Shown piece after piece: positions 42,045 through 51,050 of a stretch of 64,000 bases of DNA. Every line of letters starts with the position of its first letter. The first letter of the stretch is position 1. The position numbers and the translations under genes are program-made. A model generated the notes under the pieces. The model had not been told where the DNA came from. It saw only the letters and a list, made by a program, of their open reading frames with translations, and did not search any database. Source of the DNA: Arthrobacter glacialis (lineage in GTDB: Bacteria > Actinomycetota > Actinomycetes > Actinomycetales > Micrococcaceae); assembly GCF_002909445.1 (NCBI RefSeq), contig NZ_PPXC01000004.1, forward strand, positions 248,001 to 312,000. Direction: 5' to 3'.

Positions 42045-42986
42045 TCAAGTCACCGGCCCTGTTGAGTTTGGCTTGTGAGCCGCTGATGGGTCGCCGTAAA
42101 TCTGGATGAAAATGTCATCCAGGCTGCGTTTGGCGGCCACAAATCCGCTGACGGCCAAGCCTGAGCCAATCAGCTCCCGCAGCACCTGTGACTCATCGGC
42201 ACTCTCGGCCAGAGAGAGTTCAGCGTAGTTGGTTTCCTGCAGGGTGATCTTGTAGTTTGGCGATTCGTTAATGGTGCCGGAATATTTGAGCTTGATGGTG
42301 CGGCCACCAAATTGGTTTTGCACCTCATCGATGGTGCCGTAGGCCTCGGCGCGGCCGTCCTTGAGCAGGATGATCCTCTCACACAGGCGCTCCACCTCCT
42401 CCATTTGGTGGGTCACCATCATGACAGTGGCGCCGGCGTCCTTGCGTTCCTCAATGATGTCCAGCAGCAGCCGTCTGTTCACGGGGTCAAAACCCTTGGT
42501 TGGCTCATCCAAAATCAACAGTTCCGGTTCATTCATGATGGTCACGCCCAGCTGAATTTTTTGTTGCTCTCCGCCGGAAAGCTTGTCCAACCGCAGATCA
42601 GCCTTGTCAGCCAGGTCCACCCTGTCCAAATATTGCCGGGAGAACTTCTGGGCCTCTTGCTTGCTCAGACCCTTGAGCCGGCCAAAGTACGTCATCACGT
42701 CCATCACGGATTCTTTTTTGTACAGGCCGCGTTCCTCCGGCAGATAGCCAAGGCGGGAGCCAAAGTCGTCGCTGAAAACCTTGCCGTTGATCTCCAAGGT
42801 TCCCGCTGTGGGCCTGTAGATGCCCAGCAGTGCCCGGATCGTCGTCGTCTTTCCACTGCCGTTGCTGCCCAGAAAACCAAACGTTTCCCCACGCTCAACG
42901 TCAAAGGAAAGCCCGTCGATGACTTTCTTCGCGGCAAAGTGCATGTGGAAGTCGTGGATATGAATCAGAGGCTGTGCAACGTTCAT
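42045..42986 (-). CDS. ABC transporter ATPase, NatA-like
   Basis: A 313-residue ATPase. Walker A GSNGSGKTT, Q-loop YLPEERGLYKKESV, signature LSGGEQQKIQLGV, Walker B LLILDEPTKGFDP, and switch MMVTHQMEE. A C-terminal extension of 80 residues is typical of NatA-type proteins. The ATG follows a TACGCT box by six bases, so the mRNA is probably leaderless. It heads a three-gene unit: ATPase, permease, MFS pump. Confidence 0.9.
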   Translation of the reverse strand: MNVAQPLIHIHDFHMHFAAKKVIDGLSFDVERGETFGFLGSNGSGKTTTIRALLGIYRPTAGTLEINGKVFSDDFGSRLGYLPEERGLYKKESVMDVMTYFGRLKGLSKQEAQKFSRQYLDRVDLADKADLRLDKLSGGEQQKIQLGVTIMNEPELLILDEPTKGFDPVNRRLLLDIIEERKDAGATVMMVTHQMEEVERLCERIILLKDGRAEAYGTIDEVQNQFGGRTIKLKYSGTINESPNYKITLQETNYAELSLAESADESQVLRELIGSGLAVSGFVAAKRSLDDIFIQIYGDPSAAHKPNSTGPVT

Positions 42987-42998
42987 TTAGTCAGCGTA
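42987..42998 (-). promoter_or_regulatory. Leaderless-type promoter of the NatAB operon
   Basis: TACGCT on the minus strand (42993-42998) is followed by gactaa and then ATG. The box is identical to that of sir. No clear -35 box is visible. Confidence 0.5.
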
Positions 42999-43105
42999 GT
43001 CACATTTGGGGTCCGTGGCGTTGGCGGCATCATTCTGGGCACCCCCAGCAGCTTGTCCCGGCTAGAATTGTAGGCAACGCAACCGCCAATTTTTCGGAGA
43101 TTTGA

Positions 43106-43525
43106 ATGTCTGACATGTTCGTAGAGAAGTTCCGCGGCCTGGTGCCCCTGTACCTTCAGGAGCCGTGGCAGGAGGCCGACGGCATCACTGTGGCGGACCT
43201 TGATGACGTCTTTGCGGAATTGAAGATTTCGGTGCCACTGGCCCTGCGGGAGTTCCTGCATGCTTTGGGCAATTGCGAAGAAATCATGGAAGCGTACTAC
43301 TTCTTCTGGGATCCTGAAGAGCTGGAAGTCCAGGACGGCTACCTGCTGTTCCTCGAGGACGAGGACGAGGCCTACACCTGGGGCATGCTGGCCGATCAGG
43401 CTGACGTTCCCGACCCCATCGTGTGGCGTCGGAACAATGCCACGGGCCAGTGGATCAATGAAGAGGGCACTTTTAGCGAGTTTGTTTTTGACATGCTCGA
43501 CTGGGTTTTCACCGACTCCGAATAG
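43106..43525 (+). CDS. SUKH (SMI1/KNR4)-like acidic protein
   Basis: A 139-residue strongly acidic protein. VPLALREFLHALGNCEEI, the turn YLLFLEDEDEAYTWGMLADQADVPDPIVWRRN and the closing GTFSEFVFDMLDW follow the SUKH pattern (fl...G, WGI, DPPV, sf.eFl). SUKH proteins often act as immunity proteins against secreted nuclease toxins, but many have no known partner. No toxin gene is adjacent. GGAG stands six bases before the ATG. It is followed after 60 bases by another small unknown gene on the same strand. Confidence 0.6.
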   Translation: MSDMFVEKFRGLVPLYLQEPWQEADGITVADLDDVFAELKISVPLALREFLHALGNCEEIMEAYYFFWDPEELEVQDGYLLFLEDEDEAYTWGMLADQADVPDPIVWRRNNATGQWINEEGTFSEFVFDMLDWVFTDSE

Positions 43526-43585
43526 TCCCCCATCTGGTCGGCGCCAGCTATGGGAATATTCCTCCGCTGGATGTAGCGTAGCGAT

Positions 43586-44182
43586 ATGGACGCACAGGAG
43601 CATTCGCCAGCTTTGATTCCAGACCCAGCCGCCATCGTGGCACTCGTGGAGACGTTGGTTGCGGGCATGTGGCCTCGCTCAGATTTTGAACGCAAAGCCT
43701 TCTTCCAGCGGCTGGGTTTCGCCTCGGGGGCCAAATGGGATGATGCATCCACCGTCTCGGCCACGGCGCACTTTGCCCTGCAAACCCCTCTTGCCGGGGA
43801 TCTTTTCAGCTCGTGGACGCAGTACCACGGGAAATTCATGGGCGTCAGTATGCAGCCCTACACCTCCATGACCACCAATGATCTTTCCACCCGTGCCGGC
43901 TATGAGGCCATCTGGGCCCAGCTCACGGCGCACTACGGCGAGCCGGCCAATCCGTGGCACGACCCCGTTGTGCCGGCCTGTGTTTGGAACGTCAATGGCC
44001 GCCGCGTGGTGATCCGCTTCTTCAATCTGCAGCACAGCGGCATGATGCTCAGCGTTGACGACGCCGGACTGGCGGTAGCCGCTGCCACGGAGGCAAAGCG
44101 GTTGAACGAGCCCACTCATTGGAACAACAGTGAAGAGGCTGTTAGCCCGTTTGTTCTTCCCCGTTTGGGTGGCCGCGTCTAG
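43586..44182 (+). CDS. Hypothetical cytoplasmic protein
   Basis: A 198-residue soluble protein without signal or membrane segments. I do not recognise a family. Two segments look structured: FERKAFFQRLGFASGAKWDD, and VWNVNGRRVVIRFFNLQHSGMMLSVDDAG, which resembles an open beta-sheet of the kind seen in immunity-like proteins. Its gene follows the SUKH-like gene closely (60 bases) and ends at the palindromic repeat at 44189. A joint role with the SUKH-like protein is possible but unproven. The ribosome site is weak. Confidence 0.55.
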   Translation: MDAQEHSPALIPDPAAIVALVETLVAGMWPRSDFERKAFFQRLGFASGAKWDDASTVSATAHFALQTPLAGDLFSSWTQYHGKFMGVSMQPYTSMTTNDLSTRAGYEAIWAQLTAHYGEPANPWHDPVVPACVWNVNGRRVVIRFFNLQHSGMMLSVDDAGLAVAAATEAKRLNEPTHWNNSEEAVSPFVLPRLGGRV

Positions 44183-44188
44183 CTAAGC

Positions 44189-44321
44189 AACTGACCCGCA
44201 GTAGTGGTCGAAAAACACCGCGAAATCGCGTTTTTTCGAGGGCCCACGCCCGCGAGGGGCCCCGACCGAGGGACGAGGTTTGGGGAGCGGGTGGGGATTA
44301 CTGCGGGTCAGTTGGTTTTTT
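44189..44321. repeat. Palindromic repeat family, copy 1 (variant with GC-rich insert)
   Basis: It begins aactgacccgcagtagtggt and runs on tcgaaaaac, as copy 2 does, but the second arm is interrupted. After cgcgaaatcgcgtttttt (a small terminator-like hairpin, 44219-44236) comes about 60 bases of GC-rich sequence, then tactgcgggtcagtt (44299-44313) and tttttt. The outer 15 bp still pair. It lies between the convergent unknown gene and the polyprenyl synthase gene and probably terminates plus-strand transcription. Confidence 0.85.
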
Positions 44322-44329
44322 GGTGGGGA

Positions 44330-45433
44330 TCAGACGTCCCTCGACACCACTGCTTCGGCAAACGAGGTGAGCGCTGCCTTGACCATGCCCTCGGGCAGGG
44401 GCGCCAATGCGGCAATCGCGTCGGCGGACCATTCGCGGGCAACCACCCAGGACTCCGCGGTGACGGGGTGCTCGCGCAGTGCGGCAACAGCCTCAGCCAG
44501 AGCTTCATCGCCGCTCAGGTCGCCATCAACGAGCGTCAGCACAGCAGCGGCGGAGGCATCGCCGTCGGCGGCGGCCTTACGCAGCAACAGCACGGGCAGG
44601 GTCGGTACGCCTTCGCGCAGATCAGTTCCCGGTGATTTCCCGGAAACCTGCTTGAGCCCGGTGACATCGATGACGTCGTCAGCCAGCTGGAAAGCCACCC
44701 CAACTTTTTCGCCGTATTCGAGCATGACGTCCTGCAACTCTTCCGGCGCCCCACCAAAGATGGCACCAAGCTGGCCGGAGGCTGCCACGAGGGAAGCCGT
44801 CTTGTCGGCTACGACGGAAAGGTAGTGCTCTACCGGGTCTTCATCCTCGCGCGGACCCACCGTCTCGTGCAGCTGACCCAGGCACAAGCGTTCAAAGGTC
44901 CGGGCCTGAATTTCCAGCGCCCGACCACCGAGTTCGGACACCAGGATCGAGGCCCGGGCAAAGATCAAGTCGCCGGTCAAGATGGCGACGGTGTTGCCCC
45001 ACACCTCATGGGCCGTGGGCGCACCCCGGCGGAACGGCGCGGAGTCCATGACGTCGTCGTGGTAGAGCGTGGCCAGATGGGTCAGCTCAACGACAACGGC
45101 GGCCTGCACCACTTCTCTACGGCTGGCATCGCCCAGGTGGGCAGCGAGCAGTACCAGCAACGGCCGGATGCGCTTGCCACCGGCTTCTACCAGGTGCCTG
45201 CTTGTAGCATCGGCCAAGGGATCCGAATTGGCAATGGCTTCACGAAGTACCTTTTCCACCCTGGCCAGGCTCATGGCAATGGACGGGCCAAGCTCCGGGT
45301 CATCAGCGACAGCGGAGAAGCCTGACGGCAATTGCAAACCTGTGGCAATGGCCATGGTGCTGGGGTTGGCGTCCTGCGACTCGGGCAGCCCGTGTCCGGC
45401 GTGGGTCCAGCTATGTTTCGCGGAAGTAGTCAC
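44330..45433 (-). CDS. Polyprenyl diphosphate synthase (menaquinone side chain)
   Basis: A 367-residue trans-prenyltransferase. First Asp-rich motif LYHDDVMD, second ADDVID; GGKRIRPLLVLLAA and GDLIFARAS are the other landmarks. It condenses isopentenyl diphosphate onto an allylic primer to make the long prenyl chain for menaquinone. The gene follows menG and menJ, the same order as Rv0558, Rv0561c and near Rv0562 (grcC1) of Mycobacterium tuberculosis. The GTG start overlaps the menJ stop (GTGA); an ATG at codon 27 is an alternative, since the first 26 residues are not family-like. Chain length cannot be predicted reliably. Confidence 0.9.
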   Translation of the reverse strand: MTTSAKHSWTHAGHGLPESQDANPSTMAIATGLQLPSGFSAVADDPELGPSIAMSLARVEKVLREAIANSDPLADATSRHLVEAGGKRIRPLLVLLAAHLGDASRREVVQAAVVVELTHLATLYHDDVMDSAPFRRGAPTAHEVWGNTVAILTGDLIFARASILVSELGGRALEIQARTFERLCLGQLHETVGPREDEDPVEHYLSVVADKTASLVAASGQLGAIFGGAPEELQDVMLEYGEKVGVAFQLADDVIDVTGLKQVSGKSPGTDLREGVPTLPVLLLRKAAADGDASAAAVLTLVDGDLSGDEALAEAVAALREHPVTAESWVVAREWSADAIAALAPLPEGMVKAALTSFAEAVVSRDV

Positions 45434-46752
45434 TGCTTAACACTAACTATTGGTAGGGATTGTTGCTTGGGCGTGCGGGGAAAGTCTTGATTACTGGTGG
45501 CTGGTACCAGCTTCTCCAGTAGATGAATCACTCTATCCTCAAAACCTCGTTCCCCGGCGTCGGTGAGGTTCGCCATCATGCGGACCACAAAACGCATCAG
45601 CACAGGGATCGGCATGCCGGTTCGCAGCGCCAGCTTCATGATGGCCGGCTTGCCGATCAATTGGGCGAAGACCCGCCCCAAGGTGAAGTGGCTGCCCCAC
45701 TGTTCGCGGACGTAGTCGCTGTACCCGGACAAGGCATGGTTGGCGGCCAGCACGGAGTTGGTTCCGGCCGCGCGTTGAATGAACTCGGCGGCGAAGCGGG
45801 CCGATTCCATGGCGTAGGAAATGCCTTCGCCATTGAAGGGACTGACCATGCCACCGGAATCACCCAGCAGCAAAAGCCCGGGTGAGTAGTGCGGAGTCCG
45901 GTTGAACCCCATGGGCAGGGCTGCGCCACGGATGGGGCCCACTTGGTTTTCGGAAGTGAAACCCCACTCGGGCGGCATGGCGCCTGTCCAGTCGCGCAGC
46001 ACCTGGCGGTAGTCCAGCTTCCCGAACGCCTTGGAGGAGTTGAGAATGCCCAGGCCCACGTTGGAAGTGCCGTCGCCAACGCCGAAAACCCAGCCGTAGC
46101 CCGGCAGCGGGTTGCCTTGCTTGTCGGGGAGTTCCAGCCACCCCTCCATCCAGTCGTCATCGTGGCGAGGGGAGGTGAAGTAGGTCCGGTACGCAACACC
46201 CATGGGCCTGTCGTCGCGTTTTTCGTGGCCCAGGGACACAGCCGTGCGGGTGGAGTTGCCGTCTGCGGCCAGCACCAGGTCGGCGAAGAAGTCCTTGCTC
46301 TCGCCCGTCTTCTTACCCGAGTCATCCATGAGCGACGCGCGGGCACCCACCACGGTTCCGGCGTCGTCCGTCAACGCTGTGGAGACCGAGTGACCCTCAA
46401 GGATCAGCGCACCTGCGGCACGGGCATGCGTGGCCAAGGATTCATCGAAGCCCAAGCGGGTCCGGATCAGCCCGTAATCCGGGAAGTTGCTCAGTTCCGG
46501 CCAAGGAACCTCCACCTGCCGCCCGCCAGCAATGAGGCGCAGGCCTTTGTTCCGGCGCCACCCCTCGGCAGGGTCATGCGGCAGGCCCATGAGCTGCATT
46601 TCGCGCACTGCACGCGGGGTCAGGCCGTCACCGCACACCTTTTCGCGCGGGAAACGGGTCTTTTCCAGCACCGTCACATCAATCCCGGCGGTGGCCAGGT
46701 GGTAGGCCGCTGTGGATCCGGCAGGACCAGCCCCTACTATCAGTACCTTCAC
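45430..46752 (-). CDS. menJ: Menaquinone reductase, geranylgeranyl-reductase family
   Basis: A 440-residue FAD-dependent oxidoreductase. N-terminal VLIVGAGPAGSTAAYHLATAG (Rossmann), KVCGDGLTPRAVREM (the CGDG substrate-region motif) and LLLLGDSGGMVSPFNGEGISYAMESAR (second FAD contact) are diagnostic of geranylgeranyl reductases. In mycobacteria MenJ saturates one isoprene unit of menaquinone. Conserved placement between menG and a polyprenyl synthase supports that role here rather than phospholipid or carotenoid reduction. Confidence 0.88.
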   Translation of the reverse strand: MKVLIVGAGPAGSTAAYHLATAGIDVTVLEKTRFPREKVCGDGLTPRAVREMQLMGLPHDPAEGWRRNKGLRLIAGGRQVEVPWPELSNFPDYGLIRTRLGFDESLATHARAAGALILEGHSVSTALTDDAGTVVGARASLMDDSGKKTGESKDFFADLVLAADGNSTRTAVSLGHEKRDDRPMGVAYRTYFTSPRHDDDWMEGWLELPDKQGNPLPGYGWVFGVGDGTSNVGLGILNSSKAFGKLDYRQVLRDWTGAMPPEWGFTSENQVGPIRGAALPMGFNRTPHYSPGLLLLGDSGGMVSPFNGEGISYAMESARFAAEFIQRAAGTNSVLAANHALSGYSDYVREQWGSHFTLGRVFAQLIGKPAIMKLALRTGMPIPVLMRFVVRMMANLTDAGERGFEDRVIHLLEKLVPATSNQDFPRTPKQQSLPIVSVKQ

Positions 46753-46782
46753 GGTGGGTGGAGTTCCTTTAGTTGGCGGACG

Positions 46783-47505
46783 TTAGTTGGCGGGGAAAGA
46801 TTCGGCCGACTGCAGCGGCTTGACGGCGCGGTGGACTGCCACAATGCCGCCGCTCAAATTCCGGTAGGCAACGTTTTCCCAGCCGGACTCGGTGAGCCAG
46901 GCGGACAAGTTGTCCTGGTTGGGCCAGACCCGAATGGATTCAGCCAGGTAAACATAGGCGTCCGGGTTGGACGCAACTTTTTTGGCGATGGGAGGCAGCG
47001 CCCGCATCAAATACTCGGTGTACACGGTGCGGAACGGTGAAAAGGTGGGGTGCGAGAACTCGGCCACCACCAGTTTGCCGCCGGGCTTGGTAACGCGCAG
47101 CATCTCCCGCAGTGCCTTCTTCGGATCCATGACATTGCGCAGGCCAAAGGAAATGGTGGAGGCGTCAAAGGAGTTGTCGGCGAAGGGCAGGTTGGTGGCA
47201 TCCCCGGCGATGAAGTCAATGTCGGGGCGGCGGCGTTTGCCCACCTTCAACATGCCCACCGAGAAGTCACAAGCCACTACATCAACACCGGCGTCGGCAA
47301 ATGGCTCGCTGGAGGTGCCGGTACCGGCAGCCAGGTCAAGGACCCGTTGGCCGGGCACAGCACCAACTGCGTCCACCACAATGCGGCGCCACCGGCGCGT
47401 CTGCCCCAGGGACAGAATGTCATTGACGATGTCGTATTTTGGGGCCACGTCGTCAAACATGGCGGCCATTTCTTCCGGACGCTTCTCCAAAGATGCACGG
47501 TTCAC
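46783..47505 (-). CDS. menG: Demethylmenaquinone methyltransferase
   Basis: A 240-residue UbiE/MenG family SAM methyltransferase: [19 protein letters not shown] at the N-terminus, SAM motif [20 protein letters not shown], and [32 protein letters not shown]. It methylates demethylmenaquinone to menaquinone. The start is GTG, aligned with the usual N-R-A-x-L-E-K beginning of actinobacterial homologues, although the AAGGG is too close to act as a standard ribosome site. It is the first gene of the unit with menJ and the polyprenyl synthase, and divergent from menF. Confidence 0.93.
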   Translation of the reverse strand: MNRASLEKRPEEMAAMFDDVAPKYDIVNDILSLGQTRRWRRIVVDAVGAVPGQRVLDLAAGTGTSSEPFADAGVDVVACDFSVGMLKVGKRRRPDIDFIAGDATNLPFADNSFDASTISFGLRNVMDPKKALREMLRVTKPGGKLVVAEFSHPTFSPFRTVYTEYLMRALPPIAKKVASNPDAYVYLAESIRVWPNQDNLSAWLTESGWENVAYRNLSGGIVAVHRAVKPLQSAESFPAN

Positions 47506-47629
47506 CCCTTTAGTCTCTCAAACTTTGAAGCGGATCGTGCATTGCGTTGCGGTGCAGTACGCCACTTGTGGGCCATCACACCGCGATTGAGCCGAAGTTG
47601 GGCCTGCAGGCGAGTAATCTGGACTCATC

Positions 47630-48976
47630 ATGACTGCTTCCTTGGGCACCCATTCGCTGCGCACCCTGACTACGGCCCTGGATCCGGCCACGCTGGGTGA
47701 GCTCGGCGTGACCAACCCCGCCAGCTTGCTGGGCACCCTGGGCGGCACCGATCCGCTGTGTTGGCTGCGGCGCGGCGAGGGATTCCTGGGCTTTGGTGAA
47801 GTCACCGCTTTTACAGGTGCCGGGCGGGGGCGTTTTGCCGACGCCGAACAATGGTGGAAAACCCTGTTGGCCGATGCCCGGATCATCAACCCCCTGCGCC
47901 TGCCCGGCACCGGCGCCATGGCGTTTGGCTCCTTTGCCTTCTCCAAAACCAGCAGCTATGAATCGGTGCTGATTGTCCCGGAACTGGTGGTGGGTTTTTC
48001 CGGTGGCACCACCTGGCTGACCCAGATGAGTGTGGACGGCACTGCCCCCACCGCCGAATCCGCCCTCCATCTGCTGCGCTCGGCAATAGCAGGGGCATCA
48101 CCTGCTGACAGCTCGACGCCGGAGCCCGCCCCCGCCGGCACGGTGCGTTCCGGGGCGCTCACCGAGGACCAGTGGAAGGATTCAGTCACCGCAGGGGTGG
48201 CGGCCATTGCCCGGGGCGGCCTGGAAAAGGTGGTTTTGGCCCGGGATGTGGTGGCAACGTTCGCCGAACCGGTGCAGAGAGTTTCAATTCTGCAACGATT
48301 AATACGCCTATACGACGAATGCTGGACCTACGGGGTGCACGGCCTGGTGGGCGCAACACCGGAAATTTTGATCAAAATTGACGGCTCGGTGGCCCAGGCA
48401 AGGGTTCTTGCCGGAACGTTGGATCGGGAAGACGAACCCGCCGGGTCCACGGGCTTTGCCACTACCGTTTTGGGCGGCTCCATCAAGCAGCGCCAGGAAC
48501 ATGACTTTGCTGTCAGGTCCCTGGTCCGGCAACTGGCGCCATTCGCCAGCGATCTGGCATTCCCGGCCGAACCCTTCATCCTGGAGCTGCCCAATGTGTG
48601 GCACCTTGCCTCAGATGTCACGGCCGAATTGGCCAGTTCCAACGGGCATTTACCCAGTTCCTTGGCCTTGGTTGAGGCTTTGCACCCTACGGCAGCAGTG
48701 TGCGGCACCCCCCGGGAGGAAGCCGGAACGCTCATCCTGGAGCTTGAAAAAATGGACCGTGGACCCTACGCCGGACCGGTGGGCTGGCTCGATGGTGACG
48801 GCAACGGCGAATGGGGCATCGCCCTGCGCGGGGCAGTGCTGGAAGACCCGCACAGCGTGCGCCTTTATGCGGGCGCCGGCATTGTGGAGGCCTCGGATCC
48901 GGAGGCTGAACTGGCCGAGACGTGGGCTAAATTCCGTCCCATGCTGCAAGCCTTGAACGTTCCACAGAACCGTTAA
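47630..48976 (+). CDS. menF: Isochorismate synthase
   Basis: A 448-residue chorismate-binding enzyme. Conserved blocks: GLEKVVLARDV, YGVHGLVGATPEILI, LAGTLDRE, NVWHLASDVTAEL, LHPTAAVCGTPREEA and MDRGPYAGPVGWLD. It isomerises chorismate to isochorismate, the first step of menaquinone synthesis. A siderophore (EntC) role is unlikely, as the neighbours are all menaquinone genes. TAATCT (about 9 bases before ATG) suggests a near-leaderless transcript starting at ATCATG. It is divergent from menG over a 124-base region. Confidence 0.92.
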   Translation: MTASLGTHSLRTLTTALDPATLGELGVTNPASLLGTLGGTDPLCWLRRGEGFLGFGEVTAFTGAGRGRFADAEQWWKTLLADARIINPLRLPGTGAMAFGSFAFSKTSSYESVLIVPELVVGFSGGTTWLTQMSVDGTAPTAESALHLLRSAIAGASPADSSTPEPAPAGTVRSGALTEDQWKDSVTAGVAAIARGGLEKVVLARDVVATFAEPVQRVSILQRLIRLYDECWTYGVHGLVGATPEILIKIDGSVAQARVLAGTLDREDEPAGSTGFATTVLGGSIKQRQEHDFAVRSLVRQLAPFASDLAFPAEPFILELPNVWHLASDVTAELASSNGHLPSSLALVEALHPTAAVCGTPREEAGTLILELEKMDRGPYAGPVGWLDGDGNGEWGIALRGAVLEDPHSVRLYAGAGIVEASDPEAELAETWAKFRPMLQALNVPQNR

Positions 48977-49001
48977 AGTGGGTCGCTGAGTCTGGAATGT
49001 C

Positions 49002-49017
49002 AGACACGATCGTGTCT
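49002..49017. promoter_or_regulatory. Perfect 16-bp palindrome upstream of the amino-acid ABC operon
   Basis: agacacga (49002-49009) is exactly complementary to tcgtgtct (49010-49017). It is 26 bases after the menF stop and 123 bases before the binding-protein gene. It could be an operator or part of a menF terminator, since gtctg/cagac pairs just before it. No T-run follows. Confidence 0.4.
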
Positions 49018-49071
49018 CGGCCACTTGCTAGCCTAGGTAAAAAGTTGTTCAATAGTGAAATGTCGTTTACC

Positions 49072-49085
49072 GTGATGCAAATCAC
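49072..49085. promoter_or_regulatory. CRP/GlxR-type site
   Basis: gtgatgcaaatcac matches the GTGA-N6-TCAC core recognised by CRP/GlxR regulators and is nearly fully palindromic. It lies eight bases before TACACT (49093-49098), a likely -10 box of the ABC operon, so a bound regulator would overlap the -35 region. Confidence 0.5.
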
Positions 49086-49140
49086 TCGGGGCTACACTAT
49101 ATTTCATCGACACACTGTTCCATGAAACAAAGGGCTAAAA

Positions 49141-50079
49141 ATGCATATTTCAACCAAACTGTCAGTTCGTCTCGCCGCGGTAGCTGCCGTCGCAGCATTG
49201 GCACTGACCGGCTGCACCACAGCATCCCAGGATGGTGGCGGCGAAAGCAGCGGAGGAGCTTCACAGCCTGCCGCGTTCGATCCCACGACAGTAGCCAAGG
49301 ACGACGCCTTGATTGCGTTGCTGCCAGCAGCCCTGAAGGAAAAAGCCACCCTCACAGTAGGCTCCGATACCTCCTACGAACCAGCCGAGTTCCTGGACAA
49401 GGACGGACAGACGCCCATCGGTTATGACGTTGACTTTGCCAAGGCAATCGCAGCAACGTTGGGCAAGACGGCAGAGGTTCAGACAGCTGACTTCTCAGGC
49501 ATTCTCCCCAAGCTGGGCACCGTCTACGACATGGGATTGTCGTCTTTCACCGTCACGCAAGAACGGTCAAAGGCCGTGAACTTCATTAGTTACTTCAATG
49601 CTGGTGTGCTGTGGGCAGTGCAAAAGGGCAACCCCAAGGGCATCACCATGGACAACCTGTGCGGGAAGAAGGTGGGCGTCCAGACGGGAACCGTCCAAGA
49701 AGACCCTGACGTGAAGGACCGTTCCGCGGCCTGTGTTGCAGCAGGGCAGCCTGCCATCGAAATCATCTCGCTGAAGAACCAGACTGAGGTCACCACCCGA
49801 CTGGTTGGTGGCACCATCGACGCCATGAGCGCCGATTCCCCCATCACCCGCAATGCGATGGCCAAGACAAATGGCCAGCTGGAAACTTTGGGTGATGTGT
49901 ATGACTCCGCCGAACAAGGCATCGCGATCGCCAAGGCTGATACCGAATTTGCCGGTGTGATCGAGAAGGTCATGAACAAGCTCATCGATGATGGCTCCTA
50001 CATGAAGATCTTGGAAAAGTGGAACAACACTGAAGGTGCCGTCACCCAAGCGGTCCTGAACCCCGCCCCGAAAAATTGA
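49141..50079 (+). CDS. Polar amino-acid ABC transporter substrate-binding lipoprotein
   Basis: A 312-residue lipoprotein. The signal peptide ends in the lipobox LALTGC with Cys at about 25. The mature protein is a family 3 solute-binding protein (LTVGSDTSYEPAEFLDKDGQTPIGYDVDFAKAIAATLG, MGLSSFTVTQERSKAVNFISYF, GKKVGVQTGTVQ). It binds glutamate, glutamine or another polar amino acid outside the membrane. AAAGGG lies six bases before the ATG. It is first gene of a three-gene operon with permease and ATPase. Confidence 0.92.
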   Translation: MHISTKLSVRLAAVAAVAALALTGCTTASQDGGGESSGGASQPAAFDPTTVAKDDALIALLPAALKEKATLTVGSDTSYEPAEFLDKDGQTPIGYDVDFAKAIAATLGKTAEVQTADFSGILPKLGTVYDMGLSSFTVTQERSKAVNFISYFNAGVLWAVQKGNPKGITMDNLCGKKVGVQTGTVQEDPDVKDRSAACVAAGQPAIEIISLKNQTEVTTRLVGGTIDAMSADSPITRNAMAKTNGQLETLGDVYDSAEQGIAIAKADTEFAGVIEKVMNKLIDDGSYMKILEKWNNTEGAVTQAVLNPAPKN

Positions 50080-51050
50080 GCAGGGGATCCCGGCGTCAGA
50101 CCATGGTGGGCAAGGACGCCAGCCTTGAACTGATTGACGCAGTTCCCGTTCGTCACCCGTGGCGATGGGTTGGTGCCGCCGCCATACTGCTGGCCCTCAT
50201 CTTGGTCATCCAGTCAATGACCACCAACCCCAAGTTCTATTGGGGAACCTTCCGGACCTATGTCTTCGACGTACTGGTCATCCAGGGCGTGGGCTGGACG
50301 CTGATCCTGACCGCCAGCTCCATGGTCATTGCCATTGTGCTGGCCATCCTGCTGGCGTTCATGCGCCAATCCGACAACCCTCTGTTCAGGTACGTTTCCT
50401 GGGTGTGGGTCTGGTTCTTCCGTGGCACCCCTGTGTACACCCAGCTGCTGTTCTGGGGATCCATCGGGGCCTTGTATCCCAAGATCATTGTTGGCGTCCC
50501 CTTTGGCCCGGAACTGTTTTCTTGGGACACGGCCACGGTCATCAACGCAACCGTCGCGGCAATCGTGGGCCTGGGCCTGAACGAATCCGCGTACCTGGCG
50601 GAGATCTTCCGGGCCGGCCTGAAGTCCGTGGACAATGGCCAAATGGAGGCGGCCGAGGCATTGGGCATGCGCAGGTCAAAGGTCATGTGGCGGATAATCC
50701 TGCCCCAAGCCATGCGCGTGATCATTCCTCCCACCGGAAATGAAACCATCGGCATGCTCAAAACCACCTCGCTGGTGTTGGCTGTGCCGTTCACCCTGGA
50801 CCTGACATTCGTGACGAATGCATTGGCCAGCCGTACATTCCTGCCCATCCCGTTGTTGATGGTCGCCGCATTCTGGTACTTGGTGATCACCTCAGTGTTT
50901 ATGGTGGGCCAGTTTTACATCGAACGGCACTTTGGCAAGGGCGTTGACAACGTCATGAAAGCTCCGGTCAAGGCCACTGAAGTTGCTGCTTCGGCCCATG
51001 CAAACCCGGTGAAAACCACCGACGGAACCACGGAAGGTGGCAAGCAATGA
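50076..51050 (+). CDS. Polar amino-acid ABC transporter permease
   Basis: A 324-residue HisM/GlnP-type permease. A cytoplasmic N-terminus precedes helix 1 (about 27-45). [42 protein letters not shown] and the EAA loop [32 protein letters not shown] are diagnostic. Either the TTG overlapping the preceding stop or the ATG at 50103 may be the start; neither has a good ribosome site. It works with the ATPase whose gene overlaps by four bases. Confidence 0.9.
   Translation: MSRGSRRQTMVGKDASLELIDAVPVRHPWRWVGAAAILLALILVIQSMTTNPKFYWGTFRTYVFDVLVIQGVGWTLILTASSMVIAIVLAILLAFMRQSDNPLFRYVSWVWVWFFRGTPVYTQLLFWGSIGALYPKIIVGVPFGPELFSWDTATVINATVAAIVGLGLNESAYLAEIFRAGLKSVDNGQMEAAEALGMRRSKVMWRIILPQAMRVIIPPTGNETIGMLKTTSLVLAVPFTLDLTFVTNALASRTFLPIPLLMVAAFWYLVITSVFMVGQFYIERHFGKGVDNVMKAPVKATEVAASAHANPVKTTDGTTEGGKQ

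Noticed and set aside
45889-47040. Plus-strand ORF of 383 codons opposite menJ and menG
   Set aside because: Crosses two well-supported genes on the other strand and has no recognisable domain.
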